Below are positions 1 through 7,494 of a stretch of 19,182 nucleotides of DNA, piece by piece. This DNA is from an uncultured Eubacteriales bacterium (GTDB taxonomy: Bacteria; Bacillota; Clostridia; Oscillospirales; CAG-272), in NCBI GenBank assembly GCA_900546315.1, contig URCP01000054.1, forward strand, positions 1 to 19,182, given 5' to 3'. The notes under the pieces were generated by a model. The model searched no databases and was not told where the DNA came from. It saw only the letters and a program-made list of their open reading frames with translations. Both the position numbers and the translations under genes were made by a program. Numbering within the stretch: position 1 is the first letter of the stretch; every line of letters starts with the position of its first letter.

Positions 1-150
1 TCCCGTTAGTTCTTTGTCTCCGATTTTTCTCTTTTTTTTTTTTTTGTTTTTCTGTGTTTTCCTGGGTTGTGTGTGCTGTCCTCAATTAACAACACCTCTC
101 ACCTTTTTTGCTTCCCCCCGCCCCTCTGACAAAATATTAAGGAGCATAAT
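1..150 (+). other. Pyrimidine-rich leader upstream of the catabolic operon
   Basis: This stretch is strongly T/C-rich with few A residues up to about position 125, and contains a run of 14 T at 32-45. No convincing -35/-10 pair was found, so the operon promoter probably lies upstream of the window. An AAGGAG ribosome binding site at 139-144 sits 6 nt before the first ATG and decides that start. No small ORF with its own ribosome binding site and no riboswitch was recognised. The T run has no clear GC-rich stem in front of it within the window, so I do not call it a terminator. Confidence 0.5.
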
Positions 151-1575
151 ATGATATTCAATGATTTTACGCAGACGATGATACTTTCGGAGCTTGAGGA
201 TGCTGTCGGGAGGGAGAATTGTTCGGAGAAGCCGGTTGATAAGATTGTGCATTCGGTGGACTATTTCTGGCTTCCGAGGATGTGGGCTGACCGGGGGTAT
301 AATATGCCTTACGCGGATGTGGTCGTGTCGCCTAAGAATGCTGAGGAAGTTTCTAAGGTGTTGAAGATTGCTAATTATTATAAGCTGCCGGTTACTACCT
401 GGGGCGGCGGCGGCGGAACGCAGGGCGGGGCTATACCGGTTTGCGGGGGGATATTGCTTGATACTAAGCGCATGAATGAGATATATGATATCAATGAGAA
501 GGGTATGTATATTGAGTGCGGTACGGGAGCGATATATAAGCATATTGAGTGGGCGGCAAATGAGAGAGGGTATGCTACTATGCATTATCCGTCGTCGCTT
601 ACTTGTTCTACTGTCGGCGGGTTTTTGGCTCACCGTGGGATTGGCGTTGTTTCCACTAAGTACGGTAAGATTGACGATATGGTGCTTCAGATGCAGGTGG
701 TGCTGCCTAACGGGGATATTATTGAGACGTCTCCGGCGCCGAAGCACGCGGCGGGTCCGGATCTGAATCAGATATTTATCGGGTCTGAGGGGACGCTGGG
801 CGTTATCACTAAGGCACAGATGAGGATTTATGATCAGCCGGAGGAGAGGCGGTTCCGCGGATTTTTGTTCCATAATATGACGGACGCGTTTAACGCCGGC
901 AGGGAGATACTTCAGAAGTTCAAGCCGTCGGTTATGAGGCTTTATGACGAGGCGGAGACTTCTACGCTGATTAAGAAGATTGTCGGCGTGTCGAAGCCGG
1001 GGGCGTTCATGAACGTGGCGATTGAGGGCGTTTCGGAGATTGTGGCGGTCGAGGAGAAGATTTTGCTTGATACTTTCGCGAGGTACGGCGCGGAGGATCT
1101 GGGATCTGAGTATGGCGAGAAGTGGTGGAAGGAGAAGATAACGTTCTTCTATCCGGGTCATATGATGGATTTGCCGCAGATGTTCGGGACTATGGATTCT
1201 ATCGCTCCTTATGATAAGATTGAGAAGATATATTGGGCTATGAAGGAGGCTATCGAGACGAATTTCCCGATGGCACGGTTCATCGCGCATTTCTCGCATT
1301 GGTATGAGTGGGGCGCTATGATATATGACAGGTTCATCGTGGACGACGTGCCGAAGGACCCGCATGAGGCGCTGAGACTGCATAACGCTATCTGGAACTG
1401 CGGTGTCCGGACGGCTATCGCGAACGGCGGCGTTGTCAATGACCACCACGGCGTCGGAATGAAGCTCGGACGGCTCATGAAGGAGCAGTACGGACCGGCT
1501 ATGCAGGTCTTCGAGGGAATAAAGAAGTCGCTCGACCCGAACGGGATTATGAATCCGTTCAAGTTAGGATTATAA
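151..1575 (+). CDS. FAD-linked oxidase, AGPS/GlcD-like (FAD_binding_4 family)
   Basis: A 474-residue flavoprotein of the PCMH/FAD_binding_4 type, which oxidises hydroxy compounds or uses the flavin for alkyl-glycerone-phosphate-type chemistry. The FAD pyrophosphate loop is the Gly-rich stretch at residues 85-93. A second FAD segment at 202-220 reads GPDLNQIFIGSEGTLGVIT, the family hallmark. The C-terminal end carries DHHGVG (431-436) and DPNGIMNP (463-470). The DHHGVG motif and the upstream FSHWYEWGAMIYDRF segment resemble alkyldihydroxyacetonephosphate synthase more than glycolate oxidase. There is no signal peptide, so it should be cytoplasmic. It starts the operon and is followed after 17 nt by an Fe-S protein, and the last operon gene is an ETF, so electrons most likely leave through those partners rather than to oxygen. 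The substrate is unknown; a sugar acid or polyol is inferred from the neighbours. Confidence 0.9.
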   Translation: MIFNDFTQTMILSELEDAVGRENCSEKPVDKIVHSVDYFWLPRMWADRGYNMPYADVVVSPKNAEEVSKVLKIANYYKLPVTTWGGGGGTQGGAIPVCGGILLDTKRMNEIYDINEKGMYIECGTGAIYKHIEWAANERGYATMHYPSSLTCSTVGGFLAHRGIGVVSTKYGKIDDMVLQMQVVLPNGDIIETSPAPKHAAGPDLNQIFIGSEGTLGVITKAQMRIYDQPEERRFRGFLFHNMTDAFNAGREILQKFKPSVMRLYDEAETSTLIKKIVGVSKPGAFMNVAIEGVSEIVAVEEKILLDTFARYGAEDLGSEYGEKWWKEKITFFYPGHMMDLPQMFGTMDSIAPYDKIEKIYWAMKEAIETNFPMARFIAHFSHWYEWGAMIYDRFIVDDVPKDPHEALRLHNAIWNCGVRTAIANGGVVNDHHGVGMKLGRLMKEQYGPAMQVFEGIKKSLDPNGIMNPFKLGL

Positions 1576-1592
1576 GCGGGAGGTACAAAGAA

Positions 1593-2687
1593 ATGTTAAT
1601 ATCACAGAAAAGTAAGGAAACCATCGACGCCTGCCGCTTCTGCTGGATGTGCCGCCATGTCTGCCCGATCGGGAACGCTACGGGGCAGGAGAGGAACACG
1701 GCGAGGGCGAGGGCTCTGACGCTGTCTCTCGTCGAGAGGGGCGCGGTGAGGCTTTCCGACGTCGTCGATAACGTCTGGGAGTGCGCGCTCTGCGGCGGGT
1801 GCACGAATAACTGCATGACCGGATGGGACCCGGTGAGGTTCACTAAGGAAGTGAGACTTGAGGCGGTCTCGAACGGCGAGGCTCCGGAGTACATAATGAA
1901 GCTCGTCGACAATATCGAGGCGACCGGGAACGCGTATGGGCTTGAAAAGCCGGATATGGAGATCGTGAGCCTCGGCGAGGCTCTGCCGCGCGTCGCGGAT
2001 ACGCTTCTCTATATCGGAACCGACGTCAGGTACAAGGCGGCGGAGTACGCGGTTGACGCGGCGGCGGTGCTGAAGAAGGCGGGGATTGATTTCACGATTC
2101 TCGGCGACGAGCCGGACAGCGGCGCAGCGCTCGATTTCCTCGTCGGAGAGGCTGACGAGACGAAGAAGGCGGCGGAGAAGTGCGCTAAGGCGATTTCCGG
2201 TTATAAGAAGGTCATCGTCCTCGACCCGGCGGACGCGAAGATGATGAAGCATGAGTACAAGGAGTGGGGAATCGCTCCGGACCTTGAGATCGTGACTTTC
2301 ACGTCGCTCGCGGCGTCGCTCATCAATGACGATATATTACAGGTGAAGAATATCGGCGTTCCGGCGACCTATCAGGACAGCTTCGCGCTTGTGCGCGACC
2401 TTGACGAGGTTGAGGAGCCGAGGGTCATAATGAACGCCTGCACAGAGCTTCACGAGATGCTGCTTAACCGCAAGGAGCTTATCTGGGGCGGAAACACGCT
2501 GATGGCGGAATATATGCCGGACGTCATGAAGCTCGTCTCGAAGGACAGATGGACGAACGCGGAGCACGTCGGCGCAAAGCTGCTCGTCGTCGCGAGCCCG
2601 TCCGAGTTCGCCGCGCTCTCCGCGGTGAAGCCGGAGGACATGGAGATAATGTCGGTGCCGGAGCTGATTCTGGCTTGCACCATGTAA
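1593..2687 (+). CDS. GlpC/GlcF/LutA-like Fe-S oxidoreductase subunit with two 4Fe-4S clusters
   Basis: A 364-residue soluble protein. The N-terminus has two ferredoxin-type motifs: cysteines 14, 17, 20 and 24 followed by Pro, and cysteines 64, 67, 70 and 74. These should bind two 4Fe-4S clusters. The arrangement and length suit the partner subunit of FAD-linked dehydrogenases (GlpC, GlcF, LctD-associated proteins). The C-terminal half should contain two CCG domains, yet the cysteine-rich CCG motifs are absent; only scattered single cysteines remain (for example in KCAKA, NACTEL and ACTM). A GGGAGG ribosome binding site at 1578-1583 supports the start. Its role is inferred to be electron transfer between the upstream flavoprotein and the ETF encoded at 8964-10430. 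What the degenerate C-terminal half binds is not clear. Confidence 0.85.
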   Translation: MLISQKSKETIDACRFCWMCRHVCPIGNATGQERNTARARALTLSLVERGAVRLSDVVDNVWECALCGGCTNNCMTGWDPVRFTKEVRLEAVSNGEAPEYIMKLVDNIEATGNAYGLEKPDMEIVSLGEALPRVADTLLYIGTDVRYKAAEYAVDAAAVLKKAGIDFTILGDEPDSGAALDFLVGEADETKKAAEKCAKAISGYKKVIVLDPADAKMMKHEYKEWGIAPDLEIVTFTSLAASLINDDILQVKNIGVPATYQDSFALVRDLDEVEEPRVIMNACTELHEMLLNRKELIWGGNTLMAEYMPDVMKLVSKDRWTNAEHVGAKLLVVASPSEFAALSAVKPEDMEIMSVPELILACTM

Positions 2688-2705
2688 TGTGAAAGGATAT
2701 ATAAT

Positions 2706-3542
2706 ATGTTGGTTTCTTTTGATGAGGTTCTGTCACTCGCCGATAAGGGCGGGTTCGCGATACCGGCGTTCAACGTCTATAATATGGAGACGGTCATGGG
2801 CATCATCGCGGCGGCTGAGGAGAAGCGCGCTCCGGTGATACTTCAGTTCTATTCCCGTCTCGCGGCGAATGAGGAGGGGTATTATCTCTCTCCGATAATC
2901 CTCGCGGCGGCGGCGAAGGCGACGGTTCCGGTCTGTTTCCATCTCGACCACGGCGCGGGCGACAAGGAGGTCATGCACGCGATACGCTACGGCGCGACCG
3001 GCATCATGATCGACGCGTCGACGAAGCCGCTCGAGGAGAATATCGCGGTGACGAAGAAGATCGTCGAGCTCTGCGCGTACAACTCCATACAGGTCGAGGG
3101 CGAGATAGGTCATATCGGCTCTGCGGCGAACGAGGATAACCTCACGGCGTCGACGACGGTCGATGAGGCTGTGACCTTCGCGCGCGGCTCGGGCGTCAGG
3201 GCGCTGGCTATCATGGTCGGAACGGCTCACGGCCACTACAAGAAGGCGCCGAAGCTCGATATCACGAGAATAGAAGAGATCCACGCCGCTCTCCCGGAGG
3301 TGTCGCTCGTCCTGCACGGCGGCTCGGGAGTTCCGGACGACCAGATACAGGCGGCGGTAAAGGCTGGCATACGCAAGATAAACTTCGGCACGGACGTCTG
3401 CTATTCGTTCCTCGATAAAGTTTTCGAGACCTCGAGGAGCCTCATCGCGGTCGACCTCTTCATGAAGGACGCGGTAAAGAGCGTCAAGGCGTTCGCCGAG
3501 AGCAAGATCGACCTTTTGATGGCGGACGGTAAAGCTGACTGA
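2706..3542 (+). CDS. Class II ketose-bisphosphate-type aldolase (FbaA/GatY/IolJ family)
   Basis: A 278-residue zinc-dependent aldolase, the normal length for the family. Visible active-site elements are HLDHG with catalytic Asp81 and zinc ligand His82, EGEIGH at 131-136, GTAHG with His175, and HGGSG with His204 (zinc ligand and phosphate loop). The NFGTDV segment near 226 is the second phosphate-binding element. These enzymes cleave ketose phosphates or bisphosphates to dihydroxyacetone phosphate plus an aldehyde. IolJ, which splits 2-deoxy-5-keto-gluconate 6-phosphate into DHAP and malonate semialdehyde, belongs here, and the adjacent IolB-like and PfkB genes make that reaction plausible. 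A fructose- or tagatose-bisphosphate role is an equally legitimate reading. AAAGGA at 2692-2697 is the ribosome binding site. Confidence 0.92.
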   Translation: MLVSFDEVLSLADKGGFAIPAFNVYNMETVMGIIAAAEEKRAPVILQFYSRLAANEEGYYLSPIILAAAAKATVPVCFHLDHGAGDKEVMHAIRYGATGIMIDASTKPLEENIAVTKKIVELCAYNSIQVEGEIGHIGSAANEDNLTASTTVDEAVTFARGSGVRALAIMVGTAHGHYKKAPKLDITRIEEIHAALPEVSLVLHGGSGVPDDQIQAAVKAGIRKINFGTDVCYSFLDKVFETSRSLIAVDLFMKDAVKSVKAFAESKIDLLMADGKAD

Positions 3543-3554
3543 CGGGATATATTA

Positions 3555-4502
3555 ATGAAGAACAATAAAAAACTCATCACCGGCATCGGCGCGAACGTCT
3601 ACGACACGCTGATAATGCTCCCCGAATACCCGACCGAGGACACGAAGATGAAAGCCGACGCGATAAGCTCGGTCGGCGGCGGACCGACCGCGACAGGACT
3701 CGTCGCGGCGGCAAAGCTCGGCGGCGGAGACGTCACGGTCGATTTCATCGGCAGCGTCGCGGGGGACGACAGGGGAAGGTTTCTTCTTGGCGATTTCGCG
3801 AAGTGGGGCGTCGGTACTGAATATGTCACCGTCGAGAATGACTGCGAGTCGTTCTGCTCGTTCGTGCTTCTGAGCGCGAAGGAGAAGACGCGCACCTGCG
3901 TCTTCCACCGCGGGAACAAGCCGCCGCTCGTCCTTGACGACAGGCAGAAGGAGCGGATAAGGAATTCCGACATCCTGATGGTAGACGGAAACGAGCTTGA
4001 GGCGGCGATCGAGGGCGCGAAAACCATCCATGAGGGCGGCGGAAAGGTCTTATACGACGCGGGAGGACTCTATCCGGGCGTCGATAGATTGCTTCCGCAC
4101 GCCGACATACTCATCCCGTCCGAGGAGTTCGCTCTCGGTCATACAGGCGAGAAAACCGCCGAAGCGGCGGCGAAGAAGCTCTATGAGACCTACTCGCCGG
4201 AGGTTGTTGTGATAACTCAGGGAAAGCGCGGCGGCATCGTCTATGACGGAACGCTGACATCCTACCCGATAGTCGAGACCGAGGTCGTCGACTCGAACGG
4301 GGCTGGAGACGTGTTCCACGGCGCGTTCGCGTTCGCTCTGACGAAGGGCTGGGACACGAGGAAGTGCGCTATGTTCGCGAGCGGCGTCTCGGCGCTCAAG
4401 TGTACAAGGGTCGGCGCGAGAGCGGCTGTCCCGGCTTATAATGAGACTATTAATTTATTGAAGGAGAACGGTCACGATGAATTTCAAGAAGACATGGACT
4501 AA
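3555..4502 (+). CDS. PfkB-family carbohydrate kinase
   Basis: A 315-residue ribokinase-fold kinase that phosphorylates a sugar hydroxyl using ATP. The substrate-side GGG motif is at residues 41-43. The second PfkB signature, DSNGAGDVFHGAF, begins at residue 246 and provides the anion hole GAG with catalytic base Asp252. Members include IolC, ribokinase, KDG kinase, fructokinase and tagatose-6-phosphate kinase, and sequence reading alone does not choose among them. Position between a class II aldolase and an IolB homologue suggests it phosphorylates the intermediate that the aldolase then splits. The gene starts 12 nt after the aldolase with only a weak GGGA ribosome binding site, suggesting translational coupling, and its 3' end overlaps the next gene by 26 nt. 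Confidence 0.9.
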   Translation: MKNNKKLITGIGANVYDTLIMLPEYPTEDTKMKADAISSVGGGPTATGLVAAAKLGGGDVTVDFIGSVAGDDRGRFLLGDFAKWGVGTEYVTVENDCESFCSFVLLSAKEKTRTCVFHRGNKPPLVLDDRQKERIRNSDILMVDGNELEAAIEGAKTIHEGGGKVLYDAGGLYPGVDRLLPHADILIPSEEFALGHTGEKTAEAAAKKLYETYSPEVVVITQGKRGGIVYDGTLTSYPIVETEVVDSNGAGDVFHGAFAFALTKGWDTRKCAMFASGVSALKCTRVGARAAVPAYNETINLLKENGHDEFQEDMD

Positions 4503-5265
4503 GAAGTACGGCAAGTCCGAAATCTACAAGGCGGGCGAGTGCGCCTGCAGGAAGGTCGAGATGGATATGCTCCGTCTCGCCGATGGTCAGTCGAAGCTCT
4601 ACCGCGAGGAGAACAAGGAATATGCTCTCGTGATTCTCGGCGGAAAGTGCACGGTTGAGGGCGACGATTTCCGTTTCGAGAACGTCGGAAAGAGAAAGGA
4701 CGTCTTCGACGGCCCGGCGACCTGCGTTTACGTCCCGAGAAACACCCCGTTCACCGTGACGGCTGTCGGCGAGGTGTCGATCGCGGTCTCGAAGTCACCT
4801 GCGACGAAGGATTTCGCTCCCGCGCTGATAAACCCCGAGGACGTCGTGATAAAGAACCTCGGCAAGCCCGGCTGGGAGCGCGAGGCGCACTTCATCCTCG
4901 ACGACCGCACCGACGCGGAGATGCTCTATATCGGCGAGGCGTTCGTCAAGGGCGGTCAGTGGGCAAGCTACCCGCCGCACAAGCATGACGACGACAATAT
5001 GCCGACCGAGGCTGAGACCGAGGAGATTTACTACTACGAGTTCAAGAAGGAATCCGGCTTCGGCATCCAGCGCGTCTACACGATGGAAGGCGACGTCGAC
5101 GAGGTTTACGTCGTGAAGTCCGGCGATTTCGTCGAGATTCCGCGCGGCTATCACCCGTTCCACGCGGCGCCCGGATACGACAACTACTATCTCTGGATTA
5201 TGGCGGGAAAGGATCGCGGCTTCTTCATGACGACTGACGAAGAGCACGCATGGCTGAATAAATGA
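4477..5265 (+). CDS. iolB: IolB-like 5-deoxy-glucuronate isomerase family protein
   Basis: A 262-residue double-cupin protein matching the KduI/IolB family in length and C-terminal pattern. IolB converts 5-deoxy-glucuronate to 2-deoxy-5-keto-gluconate in myo-inositol breakdown. The metal-binding segment SYPPHKHD lies at about residues 163-170, followed by the EEIYYY acidic segment, QRVYT, and GYHPFHAAPGYDNYYLWIMAG near the end, all family hallmarks. An AAGGAG at 4461-4466 inside the upstream kinase gene sets the start, so the two genes overlap by 26 nt in different frames. The stop overlaps the next start as ATGA. Neighbouring kinase and aldolase genes fit the inositol sequence IolB-IolC-IolJ, but the dehydrogenase, dehydratase and hydrolase (IolG, IolE, IolD) are not in the window, so the real substrate may differ. 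Confidence 0.85.
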   Translation: MNFKKTWTKKYGKSEIYKAGECACRKVEMDMLRLADGQSKLYREENKEYALVILGGKCTVEGDDFRFENVGKRKDVFDGPATCVYVPRNTPFTVTAVGEVSIAVSKSPATKDFAPALINPEDVVIKNLGKPGWEREAHFILDDRTDAEMLYIGEAFVKGGQWASYPPHKHDDDNMPTEAETEEIYYYEFKKESGFGIQRVYTMEGDVDEVYVVKSGDFVEIPRGYHPFHAAPGYDNYYLWIMAGKDRGFFMTTDEEHAWLNK

Positions 5266-5915
5266 GCAGACTTGAGGAACTGAGAATAAAGAACCCGGGG
5301 ATAAGGTTCTACAGCGTAAAAGACAAGGAATTCGCGCGCTACGGCTGTATTGTGGAGCATGATTTCTCCGGAATAGCGGAGATGGCGAAGAAGCTCCCGT
5401 TCCTGGTTGAAGGCTCGAAATATGAGGCGTCCATCGGCGCGTTCGAGATACATCCGTCAGCGGAGGTCGCGAAGGAGGAGCTTTACGGAGAGCTCGACAT
5501 ACAGATCGGCAACTGCTGGGGCTACAACTCGTACCTGAACGCGCTCGAGTGGCACAAGAACTCCGAGATCAACGTCGCGGCGACCGATCTCGTTCTTATC
5601 CTCGCGAAGCTCGACGATATCGAGGACGGTAAGCTCGATTCGGCGAAGGCTGTCGCGTTCCTCGTCGAGGAGGGTGAGGCGGTCGAGATTTACGCCGACA
5701 CACTGCATTATTGTCCGTGTCAGGTGTCGCCGACCGGCTTCAACTGCGTCGTCATACTGCCGAAGGGGACGAACAGACCTCTCACGAACAAGCCGGAGGA
5801 TCCGCTGATCTTCCGCAAGAACAAGTGGATATTCTGCCACGAGGACAACAAGGAACTGATCGCGAAGGGCGTAGTCCCGGCAATTTACGGCGAGAACTAC
5901 AGGATAAACTACTGA
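5262..5915 (+). CDS. DUF4867 family protein
   Basis: A 217-residue soluble protein resembling the uncharacterised DUF4867 family found mostly in Clostridia next to sugar-catabolic genes. The core looks like a small beta-rich, cupin-like fold. Conserved-looking polar groups that could bind metal or a sugar are EWHKNSEIN (residues 96-104), TDLVLIL (108-114) and ADTLHYCPC (145-152, with His149). There is no signal peptide or membrane segment. The start overlaps the iolB-like stop (ATGA), so translation is coupled. I infer an isomerase, epimerase or mutarotase-like accessory step because of its position, but no catalytic activity can be read directly. Family assignment is from memory of the sequence pattern. 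Confidence 0.75.
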   Translation: MSRLEELRIKNPGIRFYSVKDKEFARYGCIVEHDFSGIAEMAKKLPFLVEGSKYEASIGAFEIHPSAEVAKEELYGELDIQIGNCWGYNSYLNALEWHKNSEINVAATDLVLILAKLDDIEDGKLDSAKAVAFLVEEGEAVEIYADTLHYCPCQVSPTGFNCVVILPKGTNRPLTNKPEDPLIFRKNKWIFCHEDNKELIAKGVVPAIYGENYRINY

Positions 5916-5923
5916 AAACGACA

Positions 5924-5954
5924 CCCGGACAGAACGCCGGGAATTCTGTCCGGG
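5924..5954 (+). repeat. Intercistronic hairpin before the lipoprotein gene
   Basis: A perfect 11-bp inverted repeat (CCCGGACAGAA / TTCTGTCCGGG) with a 9-nt loop lies 8 nt after the DUF4867 stop. No T run follows, so it is unlikely to be a strong terminator. Hairpins in this position commonly block exonucleases or mark an RNA processing site that raises the level of a binding-protein mRNA. That role is inferred. Confidence 0.7.
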
Positions 5955-5986
5955 CAAAATTTAATATAAGGAAAGGGCAAACTACC

Positions 5987-7435
5987 ATGAAAAAATCGCG
6001 TACCACGGCATTTCTTCTCTTAACGGCAATACTTCTTTCCGCCTGCGGACAAGGCGCGGGCGACGGCAAAGAAACGACTTCGGCGGATGAAATATCATCC
6101 GGGGGGGGGGTAACCGAAACCTCCGAACCGGATATTTACTCTGACCTCCCGACCGGGGATTACGGCGGGGAGAAGTTCACCATCTTCAACAGCACGGTCA
6201 CCTGGGCTGAATATCGTATCGATTCGGAAGGAATCGACGGAGACACGATGAACGACGCCGTCTATGAACGCACGAAATTTGTCGAGGATAAACTCAATGT
6301 CGATATCGAGCTTATCGAGCAGGATTCATGGTCTGGCGCGTCGTCATATGTCGCGAATATTGTGCTCGCAGGCGACGACTCGATAGACGCGGCTTTTGTC
6401 GGCGCGATGTTCAATGTGGCGAACATCAGCAAGGGACTCTATATTGACCTCAACGACGTCGCTGAATTTGACTTCTCGAAGCCCTGGTGGGACAGCAACT
6501 CGATGAAGTACTACGAGATCGACAACAAGCTCTATATGGCTCACAACAACACGAGCGCGAATATCCACGACACGCTCTGGGTCGGCTTCTTCAACAAGAA
6601 GATTCACGAGGAGCTTGGTCTTGAGGATATCTACTCGATAGTCCGCGAAGGTAAATGGACGATCGACAAAATGAAGGAGTTCATTGAGGTCGGGCAGAGC
6701 GACCTTGACGGCGACGGCGAGCTCGGCGCGGATGACCGGTGGGGTCTCATGACGCATAACGGCTCGGGCTTCGGATTTCTTCACGCCTCCGATGAGCGCG
6801 GGGTCGACATCAAGGACGGAATCCCGTTTGTCAGTCCGGTCGATGATCGTATGTTCGACACGATAACGAGGATACGCGGCGTACTGGATCTCAAGGGGAC
6901 AATGACCGACGACAAGCATCAGGCAAAACTTGGATACAACTGCGTGAACGGCTTCGCGAACGGCAGGTCGCTTCTTCTCATAGAGGTCATCGGAAACGCG
7001 AAGACACTGCGCGCGATGGACGCCGATTTCGGTATAATTCCGTTCCCGAAATATGATGAAGCGCAGGAAAAATACATCTCCTACTACTCTCCGGCGACGA
7101 ACGCGTTCAGCATCCCGAAGACGGTGAAGGATATCTCGCGCACGGCTGTCGTCATCGAGAACCTCAGCGCGTATGGCTATAAGATGATCCGTCCGGCTTA
7201 CTATGACGTGGTTCTGCACGGAAAAACGGTCAGAGACGAGGAGTCGCGCGAGATGCTCGACATAATCTTCGGAAGCATCGAGGGCGAGATGGCTTATATC
7301 TACAACTGGGGCGGATACGCGGACACGCTCAAATCGGTTCTCAGCGGAAAGGGAGACATCGCATCGACGCTCGAGGCGAAAAAGACCGCCGTCGAAACGG
7401 CTATTGAAAAATACTTAAGCGATTTACAACAGTAA
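5987..7435 (+). CDS. Extracellular sugar-binding lipoprotein (ABC transporter solute-binding protein, family 1-like)
   Basis: A 482-residue exported lipoprotein. The start at 5987 is chosen because it gives a perfect lipoprotein signal: MKKSR, a hydrophobic stretch, and the lipobox LLSAC with Cys20. A GGAAAGGG purine tract precedes it. An in-frame extension to 5711 would put untypical residues before the signal. A Gly/Ser/Thr/Glu-rich linker follows (residues 21-58), then a binding-protein fold with DYGGEKFTIFNS at its start and an EF-hand-like calcium loop DLDGDGELGADD at 239-250. It should capture a carbohydrate outside the membrane for ABC import, but no permease or ATPase gene is in the window. 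Codons 39-41 and the first base of codon 42 lie in a run of ten G (6101-6110), a site prone to slippage. Hairpins flank the gene on both sides. Confidence 0.88.
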   Translation: MKKSRTTAFLLLTAILLSACGQGAGDGKETTSADEISSGGGVTETSEPDIYSDLPTGDYGGEKFTIFNSTVTWAEYRIDSEGIDGDTMNDAVYERTKFVEDKLNVDIELIEQDSWSGASSYVANIVLAGDDSIDAAFVGAMFNVANISKGLYIDLNDVAEFDFSKPWWDSNSMKYYEIDNKLYMAHNNTSANIHDTLWVGFFNKKIHEELGLEDIYSIVREGKWTIDKMKEFIEVGQSDLDGDGELGADDRWGLMTHNGSGFGFLHASDERGVDIKDGIPFVSPVDDRMFDTITRIRGVLDLKGTMTDDKHQAKLGYNCVNGFANGRSLLLIEVIGNAKTLRAMDADFGIIPFPKYDEAQEKYISYYSPATNAFSIPKTVKDISRTAVVIENLSAYGYKMIRPAYYDVVLHGKTVRDEESREMLDIIFGSIEGEMAYIYNWGGYADTLKSVLSGKGDIASTLEAKKTAVETAIEKYLSDLQQ

Positions 7436-7448
7436 ATCAACCATTTAC

Positions 7449-7474
7449 AGCGGAATACTTACCGGTATTCCGCT
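7449..7474 (+). repeat. Intercistronic hairpin after the lipoprotein gene
   Basis: A perfect 10-bp stem (AGCGGAATAC / GTATTCCGCT) with a 6-nt loop starts 13 nt after the lipoprotein stop. It is followed by ATTTATTAAGGAG, not a T run, so read-through into the FGGY kinase is expected. The AAGGAG that follows (7482-7487) is the kinase ribosome binding site. Likely a 3' stabiliser or a weak attenuator. Confidence 0.7.
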
Positions 7475-7494
7475 ATTTATTAAGGAGAATATCC

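Noticed and set aside
82..1449. Long minus-strand open frame opposite the FAD-linked oxidase
   Set aside because: The product is Arg/His/Leu-rich with no recognisable domain, and the plus-strand frame has clear FAD motifs and a ribosome binding site. It is an antisense shadow of G+C-rich coding.
4477..5265. Calling the operon a complete myo-inositol pathway
   Set aside because: Only IolB-like, kinase and aldolase steps can be matched; IolG, IolE, IolD and IolA are not in the window.
5711..5986. Upstream in-frame extension of the lipoprotein
   Set aside because: It would overlap the DUF4867 gene, read through the hairpin at 5924-5954 and bury the signal peptide and lipobox. ATG 5987 gives a normal lipoprotein.
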